Source: Nematopogon swammerdamellus
Lineage: Eukaryota > Arthropoda > Insecta > Lepidoptera > Adelidae
Reading direction: 5' to 3'
Length of the DNA stretch: 64,000 nt
Assembly: GCA_946902875.1 (NCBI GenBank)
Contig: OX336351.1
Span: forward strand, 2,973,761 to 3,037,760
Below are positions 50,158 to 58,963 of this stretch, in pieces. Within the stretch, counting starts at the first letter, position 1. Each line of letters begins with the position of its first letter. The notes below the pieces were generated by a model that was given only the letters and a program-made list of their open reading frames with translations, searched no databases and was not told where the DNA came from. The position numbers and the translations under genes are program-made.

Positions 50158-50714
50158 TCTTGCGGTTGCCCACAAGCACACGACACTCCGCGGGTCTACC
50201 GCACACGTAGAAACACAGATCGTAGGCGAAAATGTAGGAAATTACGTAAAATACGTCAATAATTCACAGACAAAAAACCAGTACCAGTTGACAGCTGGCT
50301 GGTGTTGCCACAATATTAATGTTTAGACTCTTGCAAATTATCTCTAATTTTGATCACATAGTGATTGATTTGTATAAAATGTGGTATACCTTTGGAAAGG
50401 GCGTAAACTAGCAAACTTTTTAAAGAAAACGACGCTTTCAATTGGTGTTGTTTTTTTTTTTTAATGAATTAAGAAATTAAGATTCTGTCATCTTTTTACT
50501 CGTTCTCGGAACTTTGGGAGGTCATAAGTCCTTTTCATGGTATTAACTTCATCAAATAATTTTTTTACTAAAACAAGGATACATAGTAAAATTCAATAAA
50601 TTTTATTTCGTGCTGATACAAACATGAACAAAAAAGTTACAAGGGTTTAAAGCTGGGATTTTGGTAATTTTCAAAAATAAAGAAAAAAATATCGTATCTC
50701 CATACCACGTGACA

Positions 50715-51229
50715 CCTGACAAAAGGTATGTTAGGTCAAAACGTTGCAAATGACCCCACTTACCTACAAAAAAAAATGTCGGCCGATATGCCGAGCATCC
50801 TGTATAATAAGAACTTTATCACAGCTCTATTATTATAAGAGTGAGAATGGCTGCTAACCAACTTTAAATCGTTATAGATCCTAAATGGTCATTCAAAATG
50901 AAAAATGATAAGAGAAACCTAAAGATGATTTTCAAATACCTATTCAACGATACCCCACTTAACATAGTTAGTCAACTTTCATTTTTTTCTTTTTCACAAT
51001 ATGGCACCTAGTTGTCGCCATATTGAATTTTGATTACTGTCATGTCTTTAGTGACACTCGCAAGATTAAGACAAATCGATTGACGTAAGAATCATCAAAA
51101 TCGGCCCACGCGTTTGGTCTCTAGTGTGCCACAAAGGAACAAACATACATACATACATACATACATACATACATACATACATAGGCTGATAAACACATTA
51201 CCCTCCTTTGCGTCGCGCAGTCGGGTAAA
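50715..51229. other. Spacer with (CATA)n microsatellite
   Basis: (CATA)n at about 51143-51183, after GCCACAAAGGAACAAACATA. Probably the 3' end of a repeat (GTCGCGCAGTCGGGTAAAAA follows at 51210). No gene. Confidence 0.45.
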
Positions 51230-51510
51230 AAGGCGGAACAATCGGTTTGTATGAGAATCACATCTTAGAGTAATCGGAACTGAATTTGATTATGCCTATC
51301 CTGTGTCAGGTATAGTTAATGTCCTTGTTTCAACGAATTCGGATAATCGGTTTAAAAGTTATGGAGGAACATACATACATACAGAAAATATTTCTAAAAA
51401 TCGTCAATTTAATTTTAGTATCATACATTATAGAATCTACAAACGCATTATCTCATAAAATAAAGCAACTTACTCCACGACCATCCCTTACAGATTTATT
51501 ATTAGTTATT
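51230..51510 (+). repeat. Interspersed repeat D fragment
   Basis: GGCGGAACAATCGGTTTGTA, CGGTTTAAAAGTTATGGAGG, CATACATACAGAAAATATTT and CCACGACCATCCCTTACAGA. Matches 28592-28944 without its first part. Confidence 0.6.
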
Positions 51511-51716
51511 GATGATATTAAGCGTAACCTGTCATTGCACCGTAGCAAGGCTGTACTAAGAAGAGAAAGGCCCCGCTCGCTTGATTGATCGGATCAGTCA
51601 CTCCGGACCCCTGTTAACCCGACGTGGATTAATTCTCTACAAGCCCTGAAAAAATAGTGCCTTCGAGGAGGCTTTGTGAACTTTTTAGAGCAATGCGACG
51701 CTAATGTCTGCTTCGG

Positions 51717-51826
51717 AGTGTTTAGGGTTCCGTTGCGAGTGACACTGACGGGGCCCTTATAAAAATGGTCAGGTGTCTGTCCGTCCGTTCATCCGTCCGT
51801 CTGTCTGTCTGCAGTTCGAGGTTTTT
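51717..51826 (+). repeat. Interspersed repeat E fragment
   Basis: GTTTAGGGTTCCGTTGCGAG and a (GTCC/GTCT)n run. Cut by the SINE at 51827. Confidence 0.5.
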
Positions 51827-52100
51827 TCAGTGCTTCCCTTCATTTCATGTCGGCTATACTGGACTGGACGGAAAACATGTTTTTACAAAGTCGTTTCGAC
51901 CGACTTTTCATTCAGTGCGGTGGTACCAACCCGGGCGGGATGAACCCTACCACCTAGTAAGGTAAGGGACCTACACAGTTTTACGTGGAATCCGAAACAC
52001 GGTCAGCCTCCAACGGTCGAGCGGTCAACCATCCAAGTACTGACCGCGCTCAGCGTTGCTTAACAACAGTCGACCGACCGCACCACTGAGCTACCGAGGC
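51827..52100 (-). mobile_element. Composite tRNA/5S SINE (family A), tail-truncated, minus strand
   Basis: Starts at CAGTGCTTCCCTTCATTTCA, so the last about 80 bp and the A-tail are missing. The head is excellent: ACGTGGAATCCGAAACACGG, CATCCAAGTACTGACCGCGC, TCAGCGTTGCTTAACAACAG and CACTGAGCTACCGAGGC. Missing the tail is unusual for a retroposed copy and suggests later recombination. Confidence 0.8.
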
Positions 52101-52139
52101 TGACGAGGTGATTACTCCGGAACGTAAAGCTCAATAAAT

Positions 52140-52612
52140 CTAAAAAAAACGGCCAAGTGCGATTCGGACTTGCGCACAGAGATTTCCGACAAAAAGAAAC
52201 GTTGAAAAAACACGTTTCTTGCTTGCCCTATCATTGGTAGTAGTATAATTGATAGGTTGACTGTAAGAAATCTCTGTAAGGGATAAGTCCGCCTTTTCAC
52301 CTTATGTAAATTTTCCAATGTATTTGTTACTGTTTAATGTTTACTGGAGCAATAAATAATGTTCTATATATCTATCTATCCATAATTTGTTACTTTTGCT
52401 ATTTTTTATTATTTGCTCTTATATCCGCCTAAGTTAGGCGGATATATCGTCGGATATAGGTGTTATTAGCTTCTACGCTGCACATGTTCTGCGAAAATTT
52501 TAACCGGCTAGCTATTTACGGTTCCTAAGATACAGCAGTAGGGCAAATAGACAGACAGACAGACAGACGGTGTAGGCTTAGTAATGCGTACGGGGTGCGG
52601 AAGCCAAAAAAT
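52140..52612 (-). repeat. Interspersed repeat E, split by a retroelement tail
   Basis: AACGGCCAAGTGCGATTCGG at one end, TTTTAACCGGCTAGCTATTT, (GACA)n and GCTTAGTAATGCGTACGGGG at the other. 52258-52387 is an insertion. Confidence 0.55.
52258..52387 (+). mobile_element. Retroelement 3' end (GATAAGTCCGCC family) with TATC tail
   Basis: CTCTGTAAGGGATAAGTCCG CC, an AT-rich 3' UTR, GGAGCAATAAATAATG and (TATC)n. Same family as 5632-5790 on the opposite strand. Inserted in repeat E. Confidence 0.6.
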
Positions 52613-52794
52613 TACAAATTAGGTCATTTAGTCAGTCAATTGTTTGTTAATTGATAATTCACAAATAAACTGATATCTTCCAGTCAACCTTTGGATGTCA
52701 GAGAGTCGAATTATATAGTGAAATGTAACTAGGCAGTAAGAAAAGAGCTGAGTGTGAGAATTTAATACGAAATAATCAATACTAATAATAAATC

Positions 52795-53162
52795 TGTAAG
52801 GGATGGTCACGGAGTAAAGTTACTTTTTTTATGATACTGCGTTTGTAGACTCTATATATGATAAATTCGAAGATGATAATACAACTAAATTGACGATTTC
52901 AAGAAATATTTTCTGTATGGGTGTAACCATAACTCTTAAACCGATCATCCGAATTAGATCAAACTTAGTAAAAGCACATTTAACTATACGAGACACAGGA
53001 TAGGCTAAATAAAATTCAGTTTCGGGTACACTAAGATGTGGCTCTCATACAAACCGAATTGTGCCCCGCACGCCGAAATAAAGGTACGGTAGCGGGCTTA
53101 CTTAATTTCGTCGTTTTAAATACGAATTTCACGCGAGCGAAGCCACGGGCAAAAGGTAGTTA
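52795..53162 (-). repeat. Interspersed repeat D, long copy, minus strand
   Basis: Reverse of 28592-28944: GTAAGGGATGGTCACGGAGT at one end, CAAACCGAATTGTGCC and ACGAATTTCACGCGAGCGAA, GCCACGGGCAAAAG at the other. Confidence 0.6.
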
Positions 53163-53584
53163 ACAATACGAATACTTACATATTATAAAGTACATAAAAA
53201 ACTTGCTAGTTAAATAAAAGCTTTACTTGTGTGGATACATAATATATTAATAGTCATAAATTCATAATACCCTTTATGCCACATAATGTGTGACGAGAGC
53301 GCTGTTCCCTCACGCAGAGAACCAAGTATGTAGCCCTATTTCGTTCGGTTGTATCTCACCTATACATTCTCATTTCTCACTCACCTCATTGTCACAAATT
53401 TTATAGAGTCCGTTTTTCTTAAAATTCCAGCTATCGTGTTCTGCTTTGTCCAGGCGGGCTTATTGCCTTAGGCAATTTCCTCTAGTCAACCCGGTGGACC
53501 TACAATGTTACATGCAATCCGAACAATGGGGCGGTGGGTGAAGTTGTGTTCCTAATTTTTTTTTAATAAGAAAAAACTAATTGG

Positions 53585-53659
53585 CACACACCGGTCGGAT
53601 TCGAACCTAGGACTTCGCGCAAGAGAAGCCGAGGCCCAGACCACTCGGCCACCCGCCGC
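53585..53659 (-). other. tRNA-derived SINE head
   Basis: The minus strand reads GGTGGCCGAGTGGTCTGGGC (A-box-like) and, 35 bp further, CTAGGTTCGAATCCGACC (perfect B box GGTTCGAATCC). The T stem pairs at only three of five positions and the acceptor stem does not close, so it is not a working tRNA. It is most likely the head of a SINE whose body is AT-rich (53520-53584). Confidence 0.55.
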
Positions 53660-53789
53660 TTATTTATACATATTTACGCTTATTAATTCTTTATTATTTA
53701 TTATTTATTCATTATTCGTATGGTATAGTACACTACGCTCGAATTTGTCCTGTTCAGTTTTTACAATCCGGTTCGATATAATGTAATAA

Positions 53790-53930
53790 TTTACTAAATA
53801 TTATTATAACATAAGTGGTGGTCGGTGTTGTGCTGTAATTTACCAAAGCTCTTGCAGCACAACACCGATTACTCTGCTTACCCCGATTGTCGGCATTCAG
53901 CGTGTGTGATATTATGTATGTATTATATTA
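53790..53930 (+). mobile_element. Family C 3' end
   Basis: GGTGGTCGGTGTTGTGCTGT, GCAGCACAACACCGATTACT, CTTACCCCGATTGTCGG and a TATGTATGTATT tail. 5'-truncated. Confidence 0.6.
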
Positions 53931-53959
53931 TATAACATTCAATATAACAAGTTTTGTCA

Positions 53960-54088
53960 GCCTCGGTAGCTCAGTGGTGCGGTCGGTCGACTGTTGATAA
54001 GCAACCCTGAGCGCGGTCAGTACTTGGATGGGTGACCGCTCGACCGTTGGAGGCTGACCGTGATTCAGATTCCATGTTAAACTGTAGG
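53960..54088 (+). mobile_element. Composite tRNA/5S SINE (family A) head, split by LINE
   Basis: GCCTCGGTAGCTCAGTGGTG, GATAAGCAACCCTGAGCGCG, GTACTTGGATGGGTGACCGC, ATTCAGATTCCATG, to AAACTGTAGG. The body continues at 54452-54614 after a LINE insertion. Confidence 0.85.
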
Positions 54089-54447
54089 AACTGGCATCCC
54101 TTATTCCCTGCCACCCGTCCTATCTCCGCATGACTCGTCGCAGAGAGACTCAGCACCCTTTTGCTGTTGACATTGGGCTTTTGAGAACCCATCGGTTTTC
54201 TAAATCGTTTCTTTGTCGCACCGCTAGAGTGTGGATCTATCTTCCGGCGAGTGTATTTGCTGAATCCTTTAACCTACGTGTCTTCAAGCGTCGTATTAAC
54301 GGGCTAGACAGCCTAGCAACAGTCCGCAAATCTGCTGGCATGGCACCTAACTGAGCGTGGTTTCGCGAGGAGAGGTAATTTTGGCTCTGTCGACTGCACC
54401 ATTGGTCCCTCGGCACAGCCACCCATGCTGGTTTACATGAAAAAAAG
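54089..54447 (+). pseudogene. 5'-truncated LINE inserted in a SINE
   Basis: Reads RMTRRRETQHPFAVDIGLLR, THRFSKSFLCRTARVWIYLP, SVFAESFNLRVFKRRINGLD and KSAGMAPN, stop, then a 3' UTR and GGTTTACATGAAAAAAA. The two flanks are halves of one family A SINE. Possible short duplication GGTA/GTAGG at the joints. Confidence 0.75.
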
Positions 54448-54451
54448 GTAT

Positions 54452-54614
54452 ATTCCCTTCTTGCCTTACTAGGTGGTAGGGTTTATCCCGCCCGGGTTGT
54501 TACCACCGAACTGACTGAAACGTTGTCGGTCGAAACGGCTATTTAAATAGTTCGTCTTTTCCGTCCAGTTCAGTGTAGCCGACATGAAATGACGGGAAGC
54601 ACTGACATGGCACC
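54452..54614 (+). mobile_element. Family A SINE body, continuation
   Basis: ATTCCCTTCTTGCCTTACTA, GGGTTTATCCCGCCCGGGTT and GAAGCACTGACATGGCACC. It stops without a tail. GGCCCCACGCGATACC follows, a piece of a reversed family B/C head. Confidence 0.7.
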
Positions 54615-54667
54615 GGCCCCACGCGATACCGAATCCCGCGTCTATTTATTGTTTTCCTCGATGGTTT

Positions 54668-55027
54668 TTAGGTTTCCGTATCCCGTACGGAAACCTATTA
54701 CTAAGCCTCCGCCGTCCGTCTGTCCGTCCGTCTGTCCGAGGGCTGTATCTCTTGAACCGTAATAGGTAGCCCATTGAAATGTTCACAGAATATTTGTTAC
54801 TATGGCGGATATAACAATAAATAATAATAAAAAAAGAAAATGTAAAAAATTAAGGCGGCCTCCCATACAACAAACGTACCGAAAAATCGATTAGTCACAC
54901 TACTGAATAATAGATGGCGCCACAGGCTTTTATACATTGCATTGCCGAAAGACAAAAGATAGGCGGATATTATTGATAGCAGATAGATACGGAAACCTCC
55001 GTGCGCGAGTAAAACTCGCACTTAAAA
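54668..55027 (+). repeat. Interspersed repeat E, full copy
   Basis: AGGTTTCCGTATCCCGTACG, a (GTCC/GTCT)n run, CTTGAACCGTAATAGGTAGC, TAGATGGCGCCACAGGC, and CCGTGCGCGAGTAAAACTCG CACTT. A sister copy lies 240 bp downstream in the same orientation. Confidence 0.65.
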
Positions 55028-55267
55028 GATTTTTTCTTAATACTTTCATCGCTCATTCAGTCAGATTTACACGAGAGCCGGGGTGCCAACTCCGCGATCA
55101 CAGCCATTAGCTAATTAAATTTCTTCTTCTTCCTTCCCAGTAATTATACTAACTTGTGAATTTGTTGTTATCGTACTTCGTACTTCGCTCGCTAGTAAAA
55201 GAGCGAAGCTCACAGATCGGGGAATTAATTTTACAGTCTGAAGTGAAAAATAAAAAATTATAATTTT

Positions 55268-55677
55268 TTAGGTTTCCGTATCCCGTACGGAAGCCTATTA
55301 CTAAGCCTCCGCAGTCTGTCTGTCTTTCCGTCCGTCCGTCCGTCCGTCCATCCGTCCGTCTATCCAAGGGCTGTATCTCTTGAAACGTAATAGGTAGCCC
55401 GTTGAAACTACTATGGCGGATATAACAACAAATAAGAAAAATAAGAAAATGTTAAAAATTAAGGGGGCCTGCCATACAAGAAACATACGGAAAAATCGAT
55501 TGGTCACACTATTGAATATTAGATGGCGCCATAGGATTTTATACATTGCATTGTTAGGTGCTGTCATTTTCCCACCGTAAAGTGCGATCGACCTCATTGA
55601 GGTTTCTCTCAGATTGAGCGGTTATTGATAGAGGATAGATACGGAAACCTCCGTGCGCGAGCAAAACTCGCACTTAA
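55268..55677 (+). repeat. Interspersed repeat E, full copy 2
   Basis: Same motif order as 54668-55027 (AGGTTTCCGTATCCCGTACG to GCGCGAGCAAAACTCGCACT), with an extra block at 55556-55625. The pair may be a local duplication. Confidence 0.65.
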
Positions 55678-55729
55678 CATATTTTTCACAATTTGATGGA
55701 CAAGCATGTAAATTAATTTGTTTTTGTTT

Positions 55730-56034
55730 TTTCTTTTTATTGAAACTGACACAGTTGGCTACATCACCTACTACAACATCCGTGATGTTAGCCCATAACA
55801 CTGGGTGAACTAGGTGCCATATGTCAGTGCTTGCCTTCATCTCATGTCGGCTACACTGAACTGGATGCCCTACCCACCTAGTAAGGTAAGAAGGGATGGG
55901 CCCTACAGTTTAACTTGAAATCCGAACCACGGTCAACCTCCAACGGCCGATCTGTCACCCATCCAAGTACTGACCGCGCTCAGGGTTGCTTAACGACGGT
56001 CGACCGACCGCACCACTGAGCTACCGACGATGAC
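55730..56034 (-). mobile_element. Composite tRNA/5S SINE (family A) with internal deletion, minus strand
   Basis: T-run, GAAACTGACACAGTTGGCTA, a jump from CTGAACTGGATG to CCCTACCCACCTAGTAAGG (about 65 bp lost), then the head in reverse: GAAATCCGAACCACGGTC, CATCCAAGTACTGACCGCGC, GGTTGCTTAACGACGG and CACTGAGCTACCGACG. Confidence 0.8.
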
Positions 56035-56495
56035 ATGCATGTCATTAATTCCTCATCACTCACTAATTATGTCTCATCTGATGTTCTAGATCAGAACAAG
56101 CTGACTATTCAGCGCGTAATTTGGTCGCAAAATATCATTATTCAAGGGACATAACCTATCACGGACATCTGTTACGCGGGCCTTTTACTAATAGACCTAG
56201 CAGCAGCGGTGGCAGTCGACGAGCGTCTGTGTGCCGACGACGCCTTAAGCGCTTACCAGACGGAGGTAATCCAGCATTCTAACAGGGGTGACCTTGCTTG
56301 TTGCCATCCATGTAGACTGCAGATGTAATCCAAATCATGATATGACCTTCATCGTCCTTGGATTACGGGCGCGTGTTCCCATCCGCAGTTGGAGTGTGTC
56401 GATTACATCCGTTTAGCCGGCGGATTACATCTAACCAAGGACAGTTGCGCTGTGACAGGCAGCGGGTGGTACTCTCGCACGTATGAGAGTGCAAA

Positions 56496-56636
56496 ATGTC
56501 GTCCGAAGACCAGAGCCGCGAACGCAAAATTATAAGCGAATTAATCGATCTTTATAGAGATTTGCCATGCCTGTGGGATATTACGTCCGAAGCTTTCTTT
56601 TTTTTTTTCGTCGTCAATTGCGGACAAAACTGCTAA
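56496..56636 (+). pseudogene. N-terminus of a MADF (Myb/SANT-like) transposon protein
   Basis: Starts MSSEDQSRERKIISELIDLY and continues RDLPCLWDITSEAF, the first helix of a MADF domain. After that a T-run and foreign sequence give FFFF and a stop. MADF/Myb-type proteins are the usual second gene of PIF/Harbinger elements, acting with the transposase in DNA binding. Here 46 codons are left of an expected 200-300, so it is not functional. Confidence 0.7.
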
Positions 56637-56678
56637 AGCAAGGCCCACTTTTTGAAATTTCGACAAATTTGGAGCCAT
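56541..56678 (-). pseudogene. N-terminus of a probable Harbinger transposase
   Basis: On the minus strand from the ATG at 56678: MAPNLSKFQKVGLALAVLSA then IDDEKKKE, resembling the start of HARBI1-like transposases (hydrophobic helix followed by an acidic-basic stretch). It then runs through the same A/T-run that ends the MADF fragment. No catalytic DDE part. The family call is inference from the start and from the TIR/TSD context. Confidence 0.5.
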
Positions 56679-57085
56679 TTCTACAACACGATACGAGTAG
56701 AATTCACGACAGGAGACGGCTCTCAACTATTCGCGAGCGCATGTTGGCGGGTGGATTAGATCCGTGTAGCCGAAACACAATCCGCGGATGGAAACAAAGT
56801 CCCCACCAAGGTCACCCCTGTTGGAACGCTGGATTACCTCCGTCTGGAAAGTGCTTTAGTTGAGACAGGCCAAACGTACGGTAGTGACAACACCTTTTAG
56901 ACGATAAAAGATACATTTAGTCAATACTTCGTCTGGCAAGAATAATGCTCGATGGTTGGATCTGTGGTTGGGCTTTCAATTTGTGTAGATAAAGTTGGTC
57001 AATAATGTGCCATTGCCATGGCTGGATTAAGCTATATAGAGGCTCCTAGTTAGTGCAAGTCTCGGGGCCCCTATCCCCTTAAGCA

Positions 57086-57350
57086 GCCTCGGCAGCTCAG
57101 TGGTGCGGGCGGTCTACTGTTATTAAGTAACCCTGAGCGCGGTAAGTAGTTGGATGGGTGACCGCTCGAACATTGGAGATTGACCGTCCCTTGCCTTCTT
57201 ACATTATTAGGTGGTAGGGTTTATCCCGCCCCGGTTTGGTACCACAGCACTCAATGAAACGTCGGTCGAAACAGCTATGTAAATAGTTCGTGTTTTCCGT
57301 CCAGATCCGTGCAGCCGGCATGAAATGAAGGGAAGCTCTGACATGGCACC
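57086..57350 (+). mobile_element. Composite tRNA/5S SINE (family A), two deletions
   Basis: GCCTCGGCAGCTCAGTGGTG, TTATTAAGTAACCCTGAGCG, TAGTTGGATGGGTGACCGC, then a jump over the B box (GATTGACCGTCCCTTGCC) and the body to GACATGGCACC. Tail missing. Confidence 0.75.
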
Positions 57351-57696
57351 ATAGTATATCAAGCACATAGTACTCATCTTCTCCATCCCTAAGAATGGGA
57401 AAAAGATGCCATCTTTCGACCTACTCTTCGATAAGTTAATATATGATTATTATATTATAATGAATGGTCATATCACTCCCGAAACAATGATATCTGATTG
57501 GGCAAAGTTTGACTTGTGCTTCACAGAATCACGATATCGAATGGTCTACGAATAAGCAATCGCCGGTCCGTCTGTCATGCCGACATTCATAGGAATGGTT
57601 AGGCATTACTTAAAAATATATATTTTTTCAAAAACAATTTTTATGTAATCCGGTATAGGTTGGGGTTGGGGTTACCATGTGCATAGGGTCGGTATT
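57351..57696. other. Nothing recognised
   Basis: AT-rich, no supported gene or repeat. Confidence 0.4.
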
Positions 57697-57985
57697 GTAC
57701 CGTGTGGGGCCGGTACTTTAAAATAATAGCCTCACTGCATCTCTCCCCGTGTATGTCGTAAAAGGCGACTAAGGGATATGACTCCCTTCTTATATTACTA
57801 GGTGGTAGGGTTTAACCCGCCCGGGTTGGTACCACCGCACTGAATGAAAGGTCGGTCGAAACGGCTATATAAATAGTTTGTGTTTTCCGTCCAGTTCAGT
57901 GTAGCAGGCACGACCAAAGGGAAGCACTGACGTGGACCTAGTTCATCCGATGTTATGGGCTGAAATCACGGATATTGTAGGTGAT
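57697..57985 (+). mobile_element. Family B short element, tail-truncated
   Basis: GTACCGTGTGGGGCCGGTAC, TATGTCGTAAAAGGCGACTA, AGGGATATGACTCCCTTCTT, body, to GGATATTGTAGGTGAT. The last 30 bp and the A-tail are missing. The best view of the complete family B head. Confidence 0.75.
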
Positions 57986-58051
57986 CGATCAGTGTAGGTC
58001 CAGCTAAGCCAGGCACATTAAACACAATTACAACTCGCTAATATTGTTAAT

Positions 58052-58936
58052 TGTGGCGGACGACGACGGCTCCGCAGCCGGCACGTCATAGTTAGGAAAA
58101 TTAGAATAGGAATTAGCGTAGTAAGGCAGCGGCCGGCGTAGCAATAGAAGTAGGTTTTATAAGTTAGCATAGTGTAGCATAGGCGCGGGCTAGGTATAAT
58201 TAAGTTAATATAAGTTAGATATAAGTTAGTTATTAAGAAATATATTTTTTACACCATCGTAGAATAAGTTAGCACATAAGACTTAGCCCGTTAGGTTTAA
58301 TTAGCTATTAGAACATATTAACTAGGTTAGATATAAGTTATAATGAATAAATAAATATATCTGGTCGGCCTTTTACTGGAGTACACACGGACGAGACGAG
58401 TGAGGCAAGGTAGGGGGCGGTAGTGTCGCATAACGGGACTCATAGCCGAGCCGGACGCCTATTACCCCCGCCCGCGCATTATTGAGCGGCGCGAGCACGC
58501 TGGGCCGAGCGGGCGGGGAGTCATATAAATATAGGTGCCATCGCGAACGGCTCGGCAGACCGCAGCGAACCACGAGAGAGAGAAGACCTCCAGCCAGCAG
58601 CAGCAAGAACACGGCAAGACTAGCAGCGTATACTCCCACAAGAGGTTGAGTTCGCCGAGCTAGCAAGTGCTCCGATTCGCTGTCTCTCTCTCTCCGCTGC
58701 GCGTCTCACGTTTGCGGCACCCGCACAACCGCAAGCCTGCCGTACCGTCTCGTCCGTCGTTGCTCCGGTAGTAGGCCGGCCTACTATCTACCGTTGAGCA
58801 CCGGATTTTATTTCGCGCCCGTACACGCCGTTATTCCCTCTCCGCGAGTCGCTGACCGAGTGACTTGGGTGTCTTCGCCGATCCAGATTGCAAGAAACAC
58901 TACAGTCCACCGCTCCCTGAGCGTCGATCTTGAACA
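58052..58936 (+). repeat. Probable 5' LTR of BEL/Pao element 2
   Basis: Starts TGTGGCGGACGACGACGG, comparable to TGTGGACGACGG of element 1, and ends TTGAACA. The inner end is set by the primer site that follows. An ACAGTCCAC motif near the end is shared with element 1's LTR. The boundaries are inferred, because the partner LTR is not in the window. Confidence 0.55.
58524..58530 (+). promoter_or_regulatory. TATA box candidate in LTR
   Basis: TATAAAT in the context GGGGAGTCATATAAATATAG, in a GC-rich stretch. Start of transcription would be expected about 25-30 bp downstream, around 58555. Confidence 0.45.
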
Positions 58937-58937
58937 T

Positions 58938-58955
58938 TGGCCCTGTCGACGCCGG
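58938..58955 (+). promoter_or_regulatory. Probable primer-binding site
   Basis: TGGCCCTGTCGACGCCGG follows the LTR end by 1 bp. With one substitution and two single-base insertions it equals element 1's tRNA-Tyr site (TGGTCCTTCGAGCCGG). It ends only 8 bp before the gag ATG, a very short leader. Confidence 0.45.
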
Positions 58956-58963
58956 ATCAGAAG

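Larger units (their letters stand above)
45915..50341 (-). mobile_element. Near-full-length non-LTR retrotransposon (LINE)
   Basis: Minus strand: 5' region up to about 50341 (exact 5' end uncertain), ORF1 50157-48955, ORF2 to 46104, about 155 bp of 3' UTR and an (ATAAAC)n tail seen as TTTATG repeats at 45917-45946. Both ORFs are open over their full length. ORF1 with a coiled coil plus an APE-type endonuclease and RT without RNase H suggest a CR1/Daphne-like member of the Jockey superfamily. It could be autonomous if the 5' end is complete. Confidence 0.8.
44235..50714. mobile_element. 6.5-kb structure with about 360-bp inverted arms, nested LINEs
   Basis: The left arm (44235-44413 plus 45589-45765) matches the reverse complement of the right arm 50342-50714: TGTCACGTGGTAT, GAAAATTACCAAAATCCCAG, TATCAGCACGAAATAAAATT, AGGACTTATGACCTCC, CTAGTTTACGCCCTTTCCAA. 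The left arm is split by a LINE fragment with a TGAATA duplication. The interior is a two-ORF LINE on the minus strand. The arms are probably the TIRs of an older DNA transposon or foldback element that received both LINEs. No transposase was found and its superfamily is open. Confidence 0.7.
56248..56855. mobile_element. PIF/Harbinger deletion derivative with TTA target duplication
   Basis: TIRs of about 50 bp: the left starts AGCGCTTACCAGACGGAGGT, and the right as reverse complement starts AGCACTTTCCAGACGGAGGT, continuing to AACAGGGGTGACCTTG in both. TTA flanks each end (56245-56247, 56856-56858), the three-base duplication typical of PIF/Harbinger. Inside are several subterminal copies of GGATTACATC/GATGTAATCC and the N-terminal ends of two converging genes, a MADF/Myb-like protein and a probable transposase. 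Confidence 0.8.

Noticed and set aside
53585..53659. tRNA gene (serine-like) on the minus strand
   Set aside because: Good A and B boxes, but the T stem pairs poorly and the acceptor stem does not close. Better explained as a SINE head.
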